Of a stretch of 64,000 nt of DNA, positions 1-11,799 are shown piece after piece. Position numbers and translations under genes: made by a program. This DNA is from Anthonomus grandis grandis. Lineage: Eukaryota; Arthropoda; Insecta; Coleoptera; Curculionidae. Below the pieces are notes generated by a model. That model was not told where the DNA came from and did not search any database. It was given only the letters and a program-made list of their open reading frames with translations. The stretch lies in contig NC_065551.1 of NCBI RefSeq assembly GCF_022605725.1, forward strand, positions 21,514,001 to 21,578,000, given 5' to 3'. Every line of letters starts with the position of its first letter. The stretch's first letter is position 1.

Positions 1-1660
1 CTTTCTGAAACATAGTTCATGCGCTTATACTCTTGACTATTATTAAAATCCAACCAATACATTTCTAGATTATACATCTGTTGTGTAGTGGGCAGCCCAA
101 AGCTGTTATGCATATAGGTATCCTGACGGACCCATCGTGGCCCGCCGAGGGTTACCCAATAGTCTTATAACAACCAATACGACTCTCTGGTTTGATGGAT
201 AAAAGATCACTCGGTTCACTGTAGATATTATCCAACAATTTAAACCTAGCGCACATGACTGCTGGGAACTTCTCGATAATGTGGTCTGCTGTGGTTAGGA
301 GAACCGCCACTAGCCGAATTTCGCATCTTTTTAAGCGCAGTAGATTTCTGGTGAGGTCGACAGAGTCTGTCTGATTATTCTAATCGTCCTGCCTCATGGC
401 ATGTACTACAGTCCATCTTCGGAGGGTCCACTAGTCCAGCAGACTCTTCGTTAATTCAGCTGCTACCCATTTAGCTATACTAATTATGGGTTCAGGCTTC
501 ACCGGCTGTTTTACAAATCCTAGTTTAGCAAAGGAGTCTGCTTCCTCGTTTCCAGTATGGCCTAAAAGCCCAGGCATTTAGACAAGCTGAATCCTGGACC
601 TCACCTTTACCAGTTCCTCCAGGACCTTTTCTCGATTACTCCCCTGTTCACATTTCAACACAGAAAAAACTTCAACCTGGAAAAGAGTAGCATGCTTCTT
701 CAGTGGATATATTCTGCTGGTATGTCAAATCTCACTACAGAGCCCTGCACCAGCTCTGCCACTCTTTTTTGCCGATGTGAGTCACAAAAGTCTTATAATA
801 CACAGTCTCAGGTATCATATAGTCACTGCCCATCCCAACCTTTGTGCCCTCTCCTTGTACTTCCAGAATCAGAGGGCACTCCTGTGCGGCCTGTGACCAG
901 ATTTTTGCATGACCAGTCTCACCAGCCCGTTGTTCACCAAGCACATGTAGCCTATGCGCAGTTCTTTATGCCTCGAATTGCACCATCAGGTCCAGTAAAA
1001 CCTGTTATACTAAGATATGCAAGATAAATCCTATTGAGCCGTGCCCGGATTTTCTGCTTTCCCTGTACGGAGCCACCAAACGATAACCTCGTATGTGAGA
1101 AAAGGCCTAATAATAGATGAATAAATCCAGTAAAGCATCTAAGAGAACAGACTCCAGACGTTGCCGAAAGCCCTTCTGCAGGCCCATAGCGCGAATATAG
1201 CCTTCTTAATTCTGGTGTCTGCGTGGTCGTACCAGAACAGCTTGGAATCTCATAGGATATCCAGAAATCGAGCAGTCTGGGAGTATTGCAGCTGCATTCC
1301 ATCCAGAGAAACAGCAGATAATATGCCAAAGTTACGGCTCTTAGTAACTAATAGAAGCTCTGCTTTTTTAACTTTCCCTGTAGGCAGCCCCTAAGCGCCA
1401 ACGTTTTGACAAACTCGCTATCGAGGTGGGCAAATACACAGCGCTGCGAGGGCATAGCCCTAATGTAACTCACCAAACGGGGTTTCGAGTCAAGGCACTC
1501 GAGTGATCGGTAGATCACTTCGAAAAGGATCTTGTGAGACGCCTCGTCAATATCTGGAGATCCACCCAGGCAAGCCTTACCATTGCCTAGAGCACTTTTC
1601 GCCATTTTCACGAACTTTACACTACAAGTCAGGTCCATGGATTTGCACATGCAGTCATTT
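1..1660 (-). mobile_element. Degenerate R1/I-like non-LTR retrotransposon (RT thumb, RNase H, C-terminus)
   Basis: Read on the minus strand, pieces of one non-LTR polyprotein appear in the expected order. About 1650-1390 gives an RT palm segment with DIDEASHKILFE and ALRGCLQG, the decayed form of the RGxPQGG motif. It jumps directly to a KAELLLVTKSR segment, so the YADD catalytic stretch is deleted. About 1330-1020 gives the thumb and connection (LFIYYYAFSHIRGY, LNRIYLAYLSITG). About 690-540 gives the RNase H end (MPGLLGHTGNEEAD) and 540-240 gives the following LLRLKRCEIRLVAVLLT region. Frames change several times and stop codons interrupt each piece, so it is dead. EN-RT-RNase H layout and the ACLGITG signature are known from R1/I-group elements. 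The exact clade is inference. It resembles the intact frame at 37684-40014 but is much older. Confidence 0.8.
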
Positions 1661-1927
1661 TTTAACCAATGTGCCTTCTTTTAGATCTCGGTCAATCTGC
1701 CTTTCCATTGTCTTTAGCAGAAAACTGATGAGGCTGATTGGTCTGTATGATTTGATCCTGGTTTCGGGATTAAAGCAACTTTCATCTCACGCCACTAGCT
1801 TTGGAACGTAGCCTTGAGAAAAAGAAGTGCATAGTCTGTATAGTTAGTAAATTTAAGTCATTTTATAGAGAGTATGAATATAAACCATCCATGCCTGAAG
1901 ATTTAAAGAGTTATTTCATCCTCTCAT

Positions 1928-1996
1928 AGGTGATTATAGTGCTAGAATTATATACTTCTTTACATACAGATTGTACTTCTAGCACTATAATAACCT
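1928..1996. repeat. Small hairpin, 20-bp arms
   Basis: AGGTGATTATAGTGCTAGAA at 1928-1947 is matched in inverted orientation at 1977-1996 with one mismatch, leaving a 29-nt loop. It lies between two retrotransposon scraps. It may be the remnant of a foldback element; no function is visible. Confidence 0.6.
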
Positions 1997-2039
1997 ACTG
2001 TATTTTGCCTTCATGTTCACAAAACCACCGACTAATTCT

Positions 2040-2290
2040 TCTTGAAAGTTGTCCTAATTAGTATTCCTTGAAATTGTGTAGGTTGGCGTATCACGCCGAA
2101 GATGTTCCTGCAGCTCAAATAGGATGTGCCTGTGATTCGACATTGTGACCTTAAAGGACACCTCCCATACATTAATAACGAGGATAAACCAACCAATATA
2201 TTATTCATGAGGTAACTAGAACTGACTAGTACAATTATGATAGAGCACCTCTTTGGGGACATCCTCGGGCCACTCTTGCTATAACTGTGT
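2040..2290 (-). mobile_element. Non-LTR scraps: RT motif followed by endonuclease end
   Basis: On the minus strand about 2278-2245 reads ARGCPQRGALS, close to the RT motif RGCPQGGVLSP. About 2160-2060 reads WEVSFKVTMSNHRHILFEL, which resembles the end of the APE endonuclease domain (SDHRxIxF) of R1-like elements. In a normal element the endonuclease precedes the RT, so this order is reversed. It therefore probably represents two fragments or a rearranged copy. Both pieces are short and in different frames, so the identification rests on motif likeness alone. Confidence 0.45.
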
Positions 2291-3385
2291 CTCTTCTTAA
2301 GGTTGATTATCATTTGGCTTCGATATGCCCTTATTCGAGGCTGCAATTCTTCTTTGCGTAAGTGCATTAAGGTGTGATGAGTTATGTTTCCTAGGAATCC
2401 TATTAGTGCTAGTTCTTTTTTGTTATGTAACTTTAACAAGAGTCTATTTAGGTCACCCAGAGCCGGTTATACAGTTTTTCATGCCTCATAACCAATACGT
2501 AGTAACGTTAAATGCCTGTAAAAAATTATTTTATTTATTTTAGACAACTTAAGTCATTAAATTTAGAAACAAATATTTTAGATATAAATGGAAAAAATAA
2601 GTAAACTTACGAGAAAAAAAATGTAATTAATGAATAATACAGCAGTATCTGATAGTACAGAATAAATCATTTATATTCATAAAATCATAACAAAAAAATT
2701 GAAAGCGAAAGCAATAGAATAGAATTGTTACAATATTCAATAAAGTTTATATCAACATTTCTCCGAAGAATAACAATTATTCAATTATTGAAATAAACAA
2801 TGGCAATTCTTATAATTGGATTTATGACCGATGCATTTGTATTATTCCCAGCTTTTCCCTTTTCAGAAAAATACCAACGTAGAAAGAAATCTGTATAATG
2901 TACATTAATTCGTAGAGTTTCTTTTAAGGCAAATAATGCATGATCTGAGTTGGTTGGTTGCGTTTCGTTTTGATTTGTTCCACTATTTTTTTAGTCATCG
3001 CCTTTGTCGCACCTTTATTTTAAAAAGGGGAAGATGGGGTAATAATTAAATTGATAACCTGTATTTTTTGATGTTTTGTTTAGTGGAAAATAGTACAGTA
3101 ATAAATATTTTACTTTACATTTCCAAGTGTTCTGACCATAGATTAAACATTCTATTAAAAATTCTTTAAATGCAGATATTTATATAGAGTAAATAGTTTT
3201 TAGTTAAATAGCTTAATTTACATCTCTTACGTACATCAATCTTTATTTATTTTAAGTGAAATTTAAATAGTTATATTTTATGTTAATGCCATAAGAATAA
3301 ATATTAGACGAGCAAATAATTTTGCTAACATTATTTTTAATAAATCTAAATTAAATTAATAGAAGAAATACCAAGACAATCGTGC

Positions 3386-3402
3386 CCATTTAAGTTATGC
3401 AT
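3386..3402 (+). repeat. Dispersed 17-mer motif, exact copy
   Basis: CCATTTAAGTTATGCAT, followed by TTAAGTTT. One of three exact copies in the window. Confidence 0.7.
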
Positions 3403-5733
3403 TTAAGTTTAAAATAATAAAGTGTAAAATAAAGTTGCCTGTAATGAAATATATGTTTTTCAAAGTTGAGTCACTTATTTGATCACCTTATGGAACTCGT
3501 AAAAAGAAGCTAATACACCAATAGCACATATAAGTTATAGTATATTAAGAGAGTTACTTTACCATATAAAAAATGATTCTTAAACAGTTTTTATTAAGTT
3601 AAATGTTTACCGTTTTTGCAAAAATTGTTCAAAATTATTTTCATTTGTTTGATTCATATATAATCCTGCTCAAAAATTTACTCTGAGAACCGTTACCGTA
3701 AGCTCCTATAGCTCTAGTACAGATTATTGGGTCGTCTAGGATTATTTCTAAAAGGCCTTTCTCAATTTCTGACATGTCAGATTAAGCAGCTCTTCCAGCG
3801 TGACTTCCTTATTGTTGAGTGAGCTAATTCAGTAGCTCATTTAATACTCAGTTTCACAAAATCTAATAGCTAAACTTAGCATTAATATAACATAAACATA
3901 AATTTAAAAATATACGTAAGGCCGGATTACTTCATAAAAAAAACTTTTCCACATAAAATCGGCATTTGGCACTCTCTATAGGTAAGTACTATGGCCACTA
4001 GTTCATTGTTTTCGTAAACATGGATCATTTTTCCGCACAATATAATCAGACAAATAAGATACGCACAATTAAAAGACTTAGATAACTGATTGAACCAAAG
4101 ATTCGTAGGGAAGATCATATAATAATACAAATTTTGATGAGCGTTGAGAGCACGAAACAAATAACAGTGAAAATATATGAAATTTACAAAAAATGTTTAA
4201 AAAAATTTAACATTAATTTTTAAAAAAATATTACCATTACTATTTTTTCCAATTTTTTTATTTATTACTATCTCTTTTAAGATGATTTTTGGTATATCAA
4301 CTTCTCTTGACAAGTCCTCCAATAAGTTAAAATAAATAGCCCAACTTTAAAAACACCATTATATAATTTATCCTTTTGGGAAAAATGTTTAATGCTACTG
4401 AAACTGTAAAATAATTATTGAAAAATACAGTAGTAATTTATAGGTTCTAACTCCTTTAGCAAACATATCTTAGATTGCATAGGAGCCTTAACAGTTATTA
4501 TAGATATATATATATATATAGTTATTTAATTTTAATACCCAATTGAGATATTGAGAGTTTTACTAAATCAAAAGGTATTAACCAAATTTTTTGATCTTGA
4601 CCCACTAAGGATCTATTCTTGCCAAGCAAAATTAAATTAAAAAAAAATAATAATTTTATTGAAATACTAATCTATCAGTTTTCAAATGACAATAAGTCAA
4701 AATTACCTTCAATATTGAAAAAAACCCATGAGCACGCAATGCAACTGCTGCCATTAAAATAATTATAACAGAATGTATCCCACCTTAACCTGTTACAAGC
4801 AAGAATTTTAAATAGGTCGAAATATTAATAAATTTACAAACAATCGGATAAACGGAATACTCAAACACCCTGTTTGTTTAATGACCGTAGGTTCGGTGAC
4901 AATTATTGTTAGACAAATCTTTTCCTGGGTTAATGATTTTTTTTTCTTGAAACCACGCCCGTTTATAATTTTATAATGATGGTAATTTATATAGGTTGGG
5001 TTCTTAATAATTTGATGGTGCCTAATGGTTTTATAAGGTAACTGGTATACATTATGTAACTTAATAATTTATATGATTAACTTACATGTTGTTACCATTT
5101 TTTACACTATTTAAAACACTTTATATTCATTACCACATACTACTGAGACTTCTTTTAAAAAAAAAGTCATACCTAATTGTGCATCTTGCCGCAACGTTCT
5201 TTTGTCTCTATAAATGGCATTTATGTCTAAATGATCCTTGATTTTTATTGACCATCTGGTATAATGGCGGTATAGTGGAATCTAGAACTAGGCGGGGACG
5301 TCAAATATTTATTTTAAAAGTAATAGAATTTGATGCATAAGCGTATTAAAAATCCTAGAATTATATGAGTGATACATATTTTGTGGTTTGTAGTACGATT
5401 ATATGGTAAAGGTGTGTCTAGGATGTGTAGTTAAGTGAATATAAGTTGGCTTGGGTTTTATGAAAGGAAATTAGGTAGAAAAACCACAAAAAAGGCTTTT
5501 AGATTTTTAGTTTTGTAAATAAACAATAGTCAGTAATGATACTAAATTAAATATCAAGTTTTTAGCTTCATGGAATCTCTGGTTGAAGATATTAATTATA
5601 TTGGAGTTTTAAACGTATTTGAAACGCTTTTAAGACTACACAATCGATTATACTAAGACTTCTATACTTGTGTAATTATAAATTATACAAAAAATATAAA
5701 AGCACCATATGTTACAAAAATATATACTTATAG

Positions 5734-5750
5734 CCATTTAGGTTATGCAT
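5734..5750 (+). repeat. Dispersed 17-mer motif, one mismatch
   Basis: CCATTTAGGTTATGCAT, followed by TTAAATTAAT. It differs from the exact copies by one base. Confidence 0.65.
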
Positions 5751-6203
5751 TTAAATTAATATATTATTATTTCCTTTCTACAATATCACATTATGTGTTT
5801 CTGAGAGTATTTGTATTATTTATAGCCCTATTGAAAGCTTTAAGTTTTTTTAATATTTCTTTAGATTTTCTAGTAGGTAGAGATAATTTCAGTAACTCAA
5901 TAAATTTTAAAGAGACTCAAAATGCAGCAAAATTCATAATATAAATCACTTAAAAAATTAAGTTGTAATTTCAATATATTTCATTTAACAAAGATGAAAA
6001 GCTAGCCAAGACCTTAAAATACAGATGAAGGTTATACATTTAAATATTTAAAAAATAGGCTAAAAAATATCTTATGCCTTTTAAGAAACTATGCACTAGA
6101 GGAAAATGATTTTGGTTGGCTTGCAAAGAGTTTAACTAATAAACCCAACACTATTTTTTATAAAAACAACCAAAGCATAATGATTATACTCAGAGCCATA
6201 CAT

Positions 6204-6218
6204 ATTTAAGTTATGCAT
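6204..6218 (+). repeat. Dispersed motif, 15 of 17 bases
   Basis: ATTTAAGTTATGCAT is exact, but the leading CC is displaced: AGAGCCATAC precedes it. The following CTAAATATATTATTTTTA resembles the sequence after the copy at 5734. Confidence 0.6.
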
Positions 6219-7544
6219 CTAAATATATTATTTTTATCGCTCTATTGTTTTTTTGTAACATAAAAAATTTATAGGCTTTAATCAAAAAATTCTTTTTGCA
6301 TTTTTAAAAAAAATATATTTTTTCCAAATTTTCTTTTATCGAACTAATAGCAAAATAGTAAATAGTTTCTTATTTACCAAGTAAGAAGAAGTTCATATTT
6401 TTAGGTCAATAAAAATAAATAAAATTTTGATACATATAAATACAAAATAAAACCATTATTAATAGTTCATTATCAAAGTTCTTCCGAAAAAAAAATCTTT
6501 AAAATGCCCTTTGTCAGTAATCTCTAATAAGATTGCAAGAACTTAATGGCGATAATATTAACATTGCTTTTATGAATGATTACATTATCAAACAGTTCTT
6601 TTTAAAATTAAAACAAGGATATCAAAGGACTTAGAAATTAATGGAATTTATAAAATCTAATGCTGTGAATGCGGTGGTGTTGGTCAAACGTTAATATATT
6701 TAAAATCTAGAACCTCTGAACATAAAATTAGTATAAAATCTCATACAATACTGAGTAATTCAAATACCGCACTTACTAAGGACTTTGAAAAGTTTTAACA
6801 TTCATTTGTTTTTGAACAAACAGAAATTACTCGTAGATAGTAAAGTTATAAAAGACACACACGTAACATGATTAAAAAAAAGAACTTTGATAATCTAATA
6901 ATGTTTATTTTAATTTAATTAGCAATATAAAAAAACTAAGAATACCTTTTAGGGTCCTCAGGCATATCTACACTAACAGTATATTGCTGATCAATGTTTT
7001 ACATTTTTTTCCTTTATCAGAAATTAATAAAAAAATTAGCTGATGGAAAGAGGATTGTCTTGTAGCTATTGTTCAATTCATCTTTTTAGGTAAATGTTTT
7101 AAAAATTAAAAATTAAATAAAAAATGTAGATTAGAAAGATTTTATAAATCTTTGTACTTATGTTTTAACAATTATTATTATTAAGGAAGACGATCTAAAG
7201 TATACAAAATAAAGCATGCATGTAAGTGTATATGCAGTCTTTCCATTTTGATAGAATGTTTCTCATATTATCTTTTATAACCTTTTGCTTTTTAAATTTA
7301 AAAAATTTAGAAACCGTGCTAAATGCAAATAAATTTTTTGAATTTTAGCTAAGATTTATATCTCAATAAACAAGCCTAATTCTTCAAAAGAATTAATTTT
7401 ATGCAAAATATTTAAACAAAACATAAAAAAGCTTACTTTTAATTAATAAGTACCTTTTTAATTAAATATTAATTATTACTTTTACTATGTGCGAAACTTT
7501 AATCTTTGTTACTGTACCAGAATATATGATTTATGTTTTTGTAT

Positions 7545-7640
7545 ATGTTTATGAGTCCTGAAGATGATCTCAAAGAGACTGAAACGTCGACAAAATAAAT
7601 AAATCGGTCGTCTGGAGTAGTTTTTTTGACCTATATCCAA
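7545..7640 (+). mobile_element. Penelope-like element end (solo, truncated)
   Basis: The stretch ATGAGTCCTGAAGATGATCT followed by AAGAGACTGAAACGTCGAC, AAATAAATAAA and then GTCTGGAGTAGTTTTTTTGACC is the kind of terminal sequence seen in arthropod Penelope-like retroelements, whose terminal repeats often encode hammerhead ribozymes. No Penelope RT or GIY-YIG frame is seen next to it, so it would be a heavily truncated copy. The assignment rests on motif resemblance only. Confidence 0.5.
7555..7591 (+). ncRNA. Hammerhead-ribozyme-like core
   Basis: Core CTGAAGA (7558-7564) fits CUGANGA. It is followed by a 4-bp stem II, TCTC/GAGA with loop AAA, then GAAAC (7581-7585) and GTC at the expected cleavage position. 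Stem I is GTC (7555-7557) paired with GAC (7589-7591). Stem III would be only the palindromic ACGT, as in minimal Penelope hammerheads proposed to act as dimers. The base of stem II contains mismatches, so activity is uncertain. Confidence 0.4.
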
Positions 7641-7682
7641 CAAAAATTATAAACCAGGCTTAAAACTTTAAGGCGATCATAC

Positions 7683-7699
7683 CCATTTAAGTTATGCAT
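7683..7699 (+). repeat. Dispersed 17-mer motif, exact copy
   Basis: CCATTTAAGTTATGCAT, about 50 bp after the Penelope-like end. A partial relative, GGTATGCATTTAAGTTT, lies near 7931-7947. Confidence 0.7.
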
Positions 7700-8284
7700 C
7701 CGAATTTACATTTATCTATCTTATTTATGTTTTCTCATGATGAAATTTATATGATTTAATAATTGAATATCTTTATAACTTTTCTTTATACGATCTGAGA
7801 AATTATCTAAAAACAGTCCTGTAAAAAGAAAAAAAAGCAATTAGTCTAAAATTTTTTTGTAATTAGATTCAAAAGTCAAACGCATTATATATAAACTTAT
7901 AGAAAAAAAATATAATTAATTAACCTAAATGGGTATGCATTTAAGTTTAATCTTTTTTAGTCAAAAAATTTTAAATTAAGGCTTTAAACACACAAAACTT
8001 AATAATACAGTTAGTAAAAGTTACTATTTAAAAATAATCATAAAATGTGGAGAATAACTCTGAATTTAAGAAGTATCATTATATGCTATAAGACAAGTGA
8101 CAAATAGGTAAATATTACTTTATTGCTTACTCTTAATAGAAAGTCTCCTATAAAATACTCAAAATTCGTTTACTGCTAAGTCAAACAAAACACTTCAAAA
8201 CTTCACTCATTTTCCGTTCAACTGAAAATGCACGCCAAATAAACAATTTATAATATTTAAAACCCGATTCGTAAGATCACGTTC

Positions 8285-8450
8285 CCTTATTTCAAAGTCC
8301 GCATGTCTAGAAAGACGAGAGGTTAAAAAGGCACTAAACCGATATGGCACGAGAATAAAAGAGGGTAGAATGCCAGGCAGGCATGCGTTGCTATCGTGTA
8401 AAAACCCCAGATGCGTGGATGCAGTGAGAGATCAACCCTAACCGACCCTT
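8285..8450. other. GC-richer island of unknown origin
   Basis: Base composition changes sharply from the AT-rich surroundings. Plus-strand translation gives a short open stretch (VKKALNRYGTRIKEGRMPG and onward, to a stop near 8449), but the minus strand is also partly open. No family is recognised. A TATACAGGGTGA sequence, like those near 58505, follows at about 8473. It could be an old exon or a transposon fragment. Confidence 0.3.
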
Positions 8451-8519
8451 AAAAGGAAATCAATTGATTGATTATACAGGGTGACGATTTAAAAGGAAGG
8501 TCCTAACGGGACTTATTAG

Positions 8520-11280
8520 TTTGTGCAAGGTAAATACAGCAAAAAAGAACTTACCAGATAGAAAAGAGTTCTTTATAGAAACAACAATCTAGGATAACTA
8601 TTATCAGAAAAACAAAGTAAATGTATTTTTAGTTCTAGACAAAAAGTGACTTATAATGTCAACATTGTCAAAGTACTTATCAACAAATCAGCAATATTAA
8701 ATGAAACAACTGTATTTCTAACGAAATCCCATTAGACCACTAATGTATGTTATAAAAAAATATTTACCGAAATATGATAAGCACCCTGGGAAAGTATATT
8801 TACACGACCTTTGTGGGTGACAATTAATTATTTATTTATTATGCACAAAAGCTCTCATAACTTTTAATTTAGCCTTCTGTTAAAAAGGCAAATTAGTTTG
8901 ACAGTCGAGCTTTACAATTCCAGACAGAAGAAGAATTTATATGTCTGAGGAGAGATTTATTTTATGTTCGTCCAGTACTATTTTTAAATGCGCGACCATT
9001 TTTATGTCAGGCCATCAAAATTATTGTTTATTTTATTTTAGTTCTCTGAACTTAGTTTTGTTATTTCTGTACTCAAAGATTTAAAAAAAACGACTTTAGG
9101 TTATTTTCTTTTAAATTAAATATTTAATTTTTTAATCTGGTTATATTAGTCAGATTGGTTAGCAGAATTTCAGGCTAAGAGAAATTGAACATTTTTTACA
9201 AAAATATGTAGGTTTTGTTTTGTTTCCTAAAAACTTTTACATTTAGAGCTTTATTTAGGACATTTTTTGAAGTTATTTGATTTTTTTATACAGTGAAGTC
9301 AAACCGCCACTTTTTAATAAACTAAATTGAATTATTAATATTAGTAAGAATAATTGCATTTTATAAATATATAATTTATGCAGAAACATTACATATTGTA
9401 TAATTTGTATCACGAGAATATACCATATACTTATACATATAAAAGTAAATATCAAATTATTGATTATTTGAGCACTAAAAATATTTGTTTCATGACTGAC
9501 GTGGGAATTATTATTTTTAGTTTTTAATAAAAAACTTTATTGATTGTATATTAATATGTTTTTAAATTTAAACATAATAAGTTCAAACAATTTTGCCTGC
9601 TTAGTTGAAGGTGGTTAATGTAATTTATTCTCAATACGATCATCTGGTATGTCATTTTTTATTTTGGACTAAGATCTATAGATCTATGGTGTTCAAAAAT
9701 ATTTTTATCTGTGTAAAGCTTCGAAGTTTACATGTCATAATCCAAAGGCATGAAATCATCAAAGGTAACATGTTCTATGTTTTACAATTTTCGTCAAACG
9801 TCGTATTTTATTTTTCAAAACAATTTCTTTTTTTCTACTTTATTTATAAATTTTCTGAAGAAAAGTTAATTATTGTCATCTTTTTCTCATTCTGTTCTGA
9901 GTTCTGAGTGAGTTCTATAATTTTTTGTAAATATTTGACTGATTTTAAAATTCTGCAATTACATCATTTTAAATTTACCGCTTTGATCCAGTAGTTGTAA
10001 TTTGGATGTCATATTTGTCATGTTAGTCAGATAAATTCTAGCTTTTGTCAAATGTGATTTAGATGATTGAAACATTGATAAACAGAATAATTTTTTTTGA
10101 AGTCATAGCAAACTGCCTATCAAGTTAGCCGTTTTAAAAGTTTTTAAGAATCAGACTATTCAATTTTTTAAAGAAGTATTCCTATTTAGCTTATTAAATT
10201 TTTTCATGCGTAAAATTGCTAATAGATATTTTTAGAAATAAAATTATCTTTGGTTATCATAAAATCTTTACAGTATTATCTCTAAAATATTTTTTTTTAA
10301 TTAAAATAGTTTATTTTTACCAACAATTTAAATAGTCAAAACAAGAAAATTAGATTTTTTTTTTAAATTAACCAGAAAAAAACTGAAAATTTAAATTTTA
10401 GTCAATAAATCTTAAGAGTTTTGAACGAGTAGCATAAGGGTGTAATTATATTAATACAATTAATAGTGTATCTTTCCTTTTAAAATCATTTATACAAATT
10501 GGTAAAAAAGCTGCCTTAGGTCCAAGTTACTGATCTCTTTCTAAAAAAGTACGTTTTCAGCCAACGTTATCTGGCCTGATAGGTGTTTTTAAAGCGCTAT
10601 CTTATACCAAAATACCATGTAAAATGAGTGCTATGACAGTATTTTTAAATATAAAGTTGAAGTACTTTTTTATTTTTTTAAATTAATCTATACATGAGCT
10701 ATCCCTATTGTTAACATCTTTAACATTATTATTCCATTTGAGGTGTGGATCAAGTACAACTCAAAAACATATTATTTTAGATATTTTTATAAAGTTTTTA
10801 AAACTTTTTATAACCACTGCTTTGAAGTAACAAAATTTATATCGGTGATGTCCGTACACGATTTTCAATTGAATATTGATAAACAAAAATTGTTTCTAAA
10901 ATCCTCAATCAGCTTAAATCAAATTTGAATCCCTGCCTTTTTCTATACTGAGTTAAGGTTTTCGAGTAAAAACATAAAAGTCAATTCTTGCAGGTTTTAT
11001 GTCAGTTTATATTTTCTTGCAGAAGATGCGTACTACCGGAGAAAAAAAAGTACTGAACATGTCATATGATTTTCATGTCTTTGAATAAGCTGTAAAGCGT
11101 CAATTAATGTTAAGGAACTGACATAAACCAGAAGTTCACACACCCGAGCCTCATACAAAGATATACCTTAAGAATGGCAATATATTATTTTAGTTTTATG
11201 TATGGAACTACGGCTAAAGAGCTCGAGCTCATCTCATCATTCTCTGATAAGAAGGATTTACCAAATAATTCAAAATATTC
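8520..11280. other. AT-rich non-coding stretch
   Basis: Nothing supportable is seen. Open frames such as 9605-9907 are rich in F, I, Y and K from base composition and show no domain. Confidence 0.6.
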
Positions 11281-11288
11281 TTAAGAGA

Positions 11289-11780
11289 CTTCTCGAGAGA
11301 AATGCTAATCGGAGCTGATATTGGTAGGCATGGATAAAAACCTAAAAGACAACTAGGACACTTAAAATTTACTCTCCAAAAACTACTGATTAATTAACGG
11401 ATTCTATTAATTGGAGCTGATATGTATGGGCAAGGATAAGAACCTAGAAGGCAACTAGGATACTAGTTTAGACAGAAGTTCTCTTAAGTATCTTAATGGA
11501 TTTCTGGAGCCTGACCAAGACTTATCCAAAGCCGAAGAACTTTGGCTATTCCACGTTTGTTGATAATAGGTATAAAGTTGTGAGCTTATCTAATTATTTT
11601 CTTAATCGAATAAATAATTTCGCCAAAGAATAACCAAACTTCTTGAGAAAAATTCTAATCTTAATAGTTATAAGAATTAATGACATTCCAAGAATAGAGA
11701 GATTTTCTTTCAGGAAACAACTAAGCTTACGTAAAGATCCTGATGGACTTCTAGAGCCTCACCAAGAGTTATCTGAGAAC
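11289..11780. repeat. Degenerate tandem repeat block
   Basis: GGAGCTGATATTGGTAGGCA with its continuation through ACAACTAGGACAC (11308-11361) recurs as a diverged copy at 11410-11463, a spacing of about 102 bp. A second pair, GGATTTCTGGAGCCTGACCA (about 11500) and GGACTTCTAGAGCCTCACCA (about 11744), and CTTCTCGAGAGAAATGCTAA against CTTCTTGAGAAAAATTCTAA (11290 and 11640), suggest a longer diverged unit. No coding product is recognised. Confidence 0.55.
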
Positions 11781-11799
11781 AAATAACTTAAAAATACTA

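Larger units (their letters stand above)
2450..7540. other. AT-rich non-coding stretch
   Basis: No supportable gene. Open frames here are short, low-complexity and AT-driven. The region holds several copies of the CCATTTAAGTTATGCAT motif (listed separately) and a short TA run near 4505-4520. Minus-strand 3660-3800 can be read as a short protein-like frame (SEIEKGLLEIILDDPIICT), but nothing identifies it. Confidence 0.6.

Noticed and set aside
3927..4160. 77-codon minus-strand open frame
   Set aside because: No recognisable domain and composition matches chance frames in the region.
4500..4522. TA-dinucleotide run
   Set aside because: Ordinary short microsatellite in AT-rich DNA.
9605..9907. 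100-codon plus-strand open frame
   Set aside because: Dominated by F, I, Y, K and S from AT-rich sequence, with no domain, no conserved-looking segment and no splice or promoter context.
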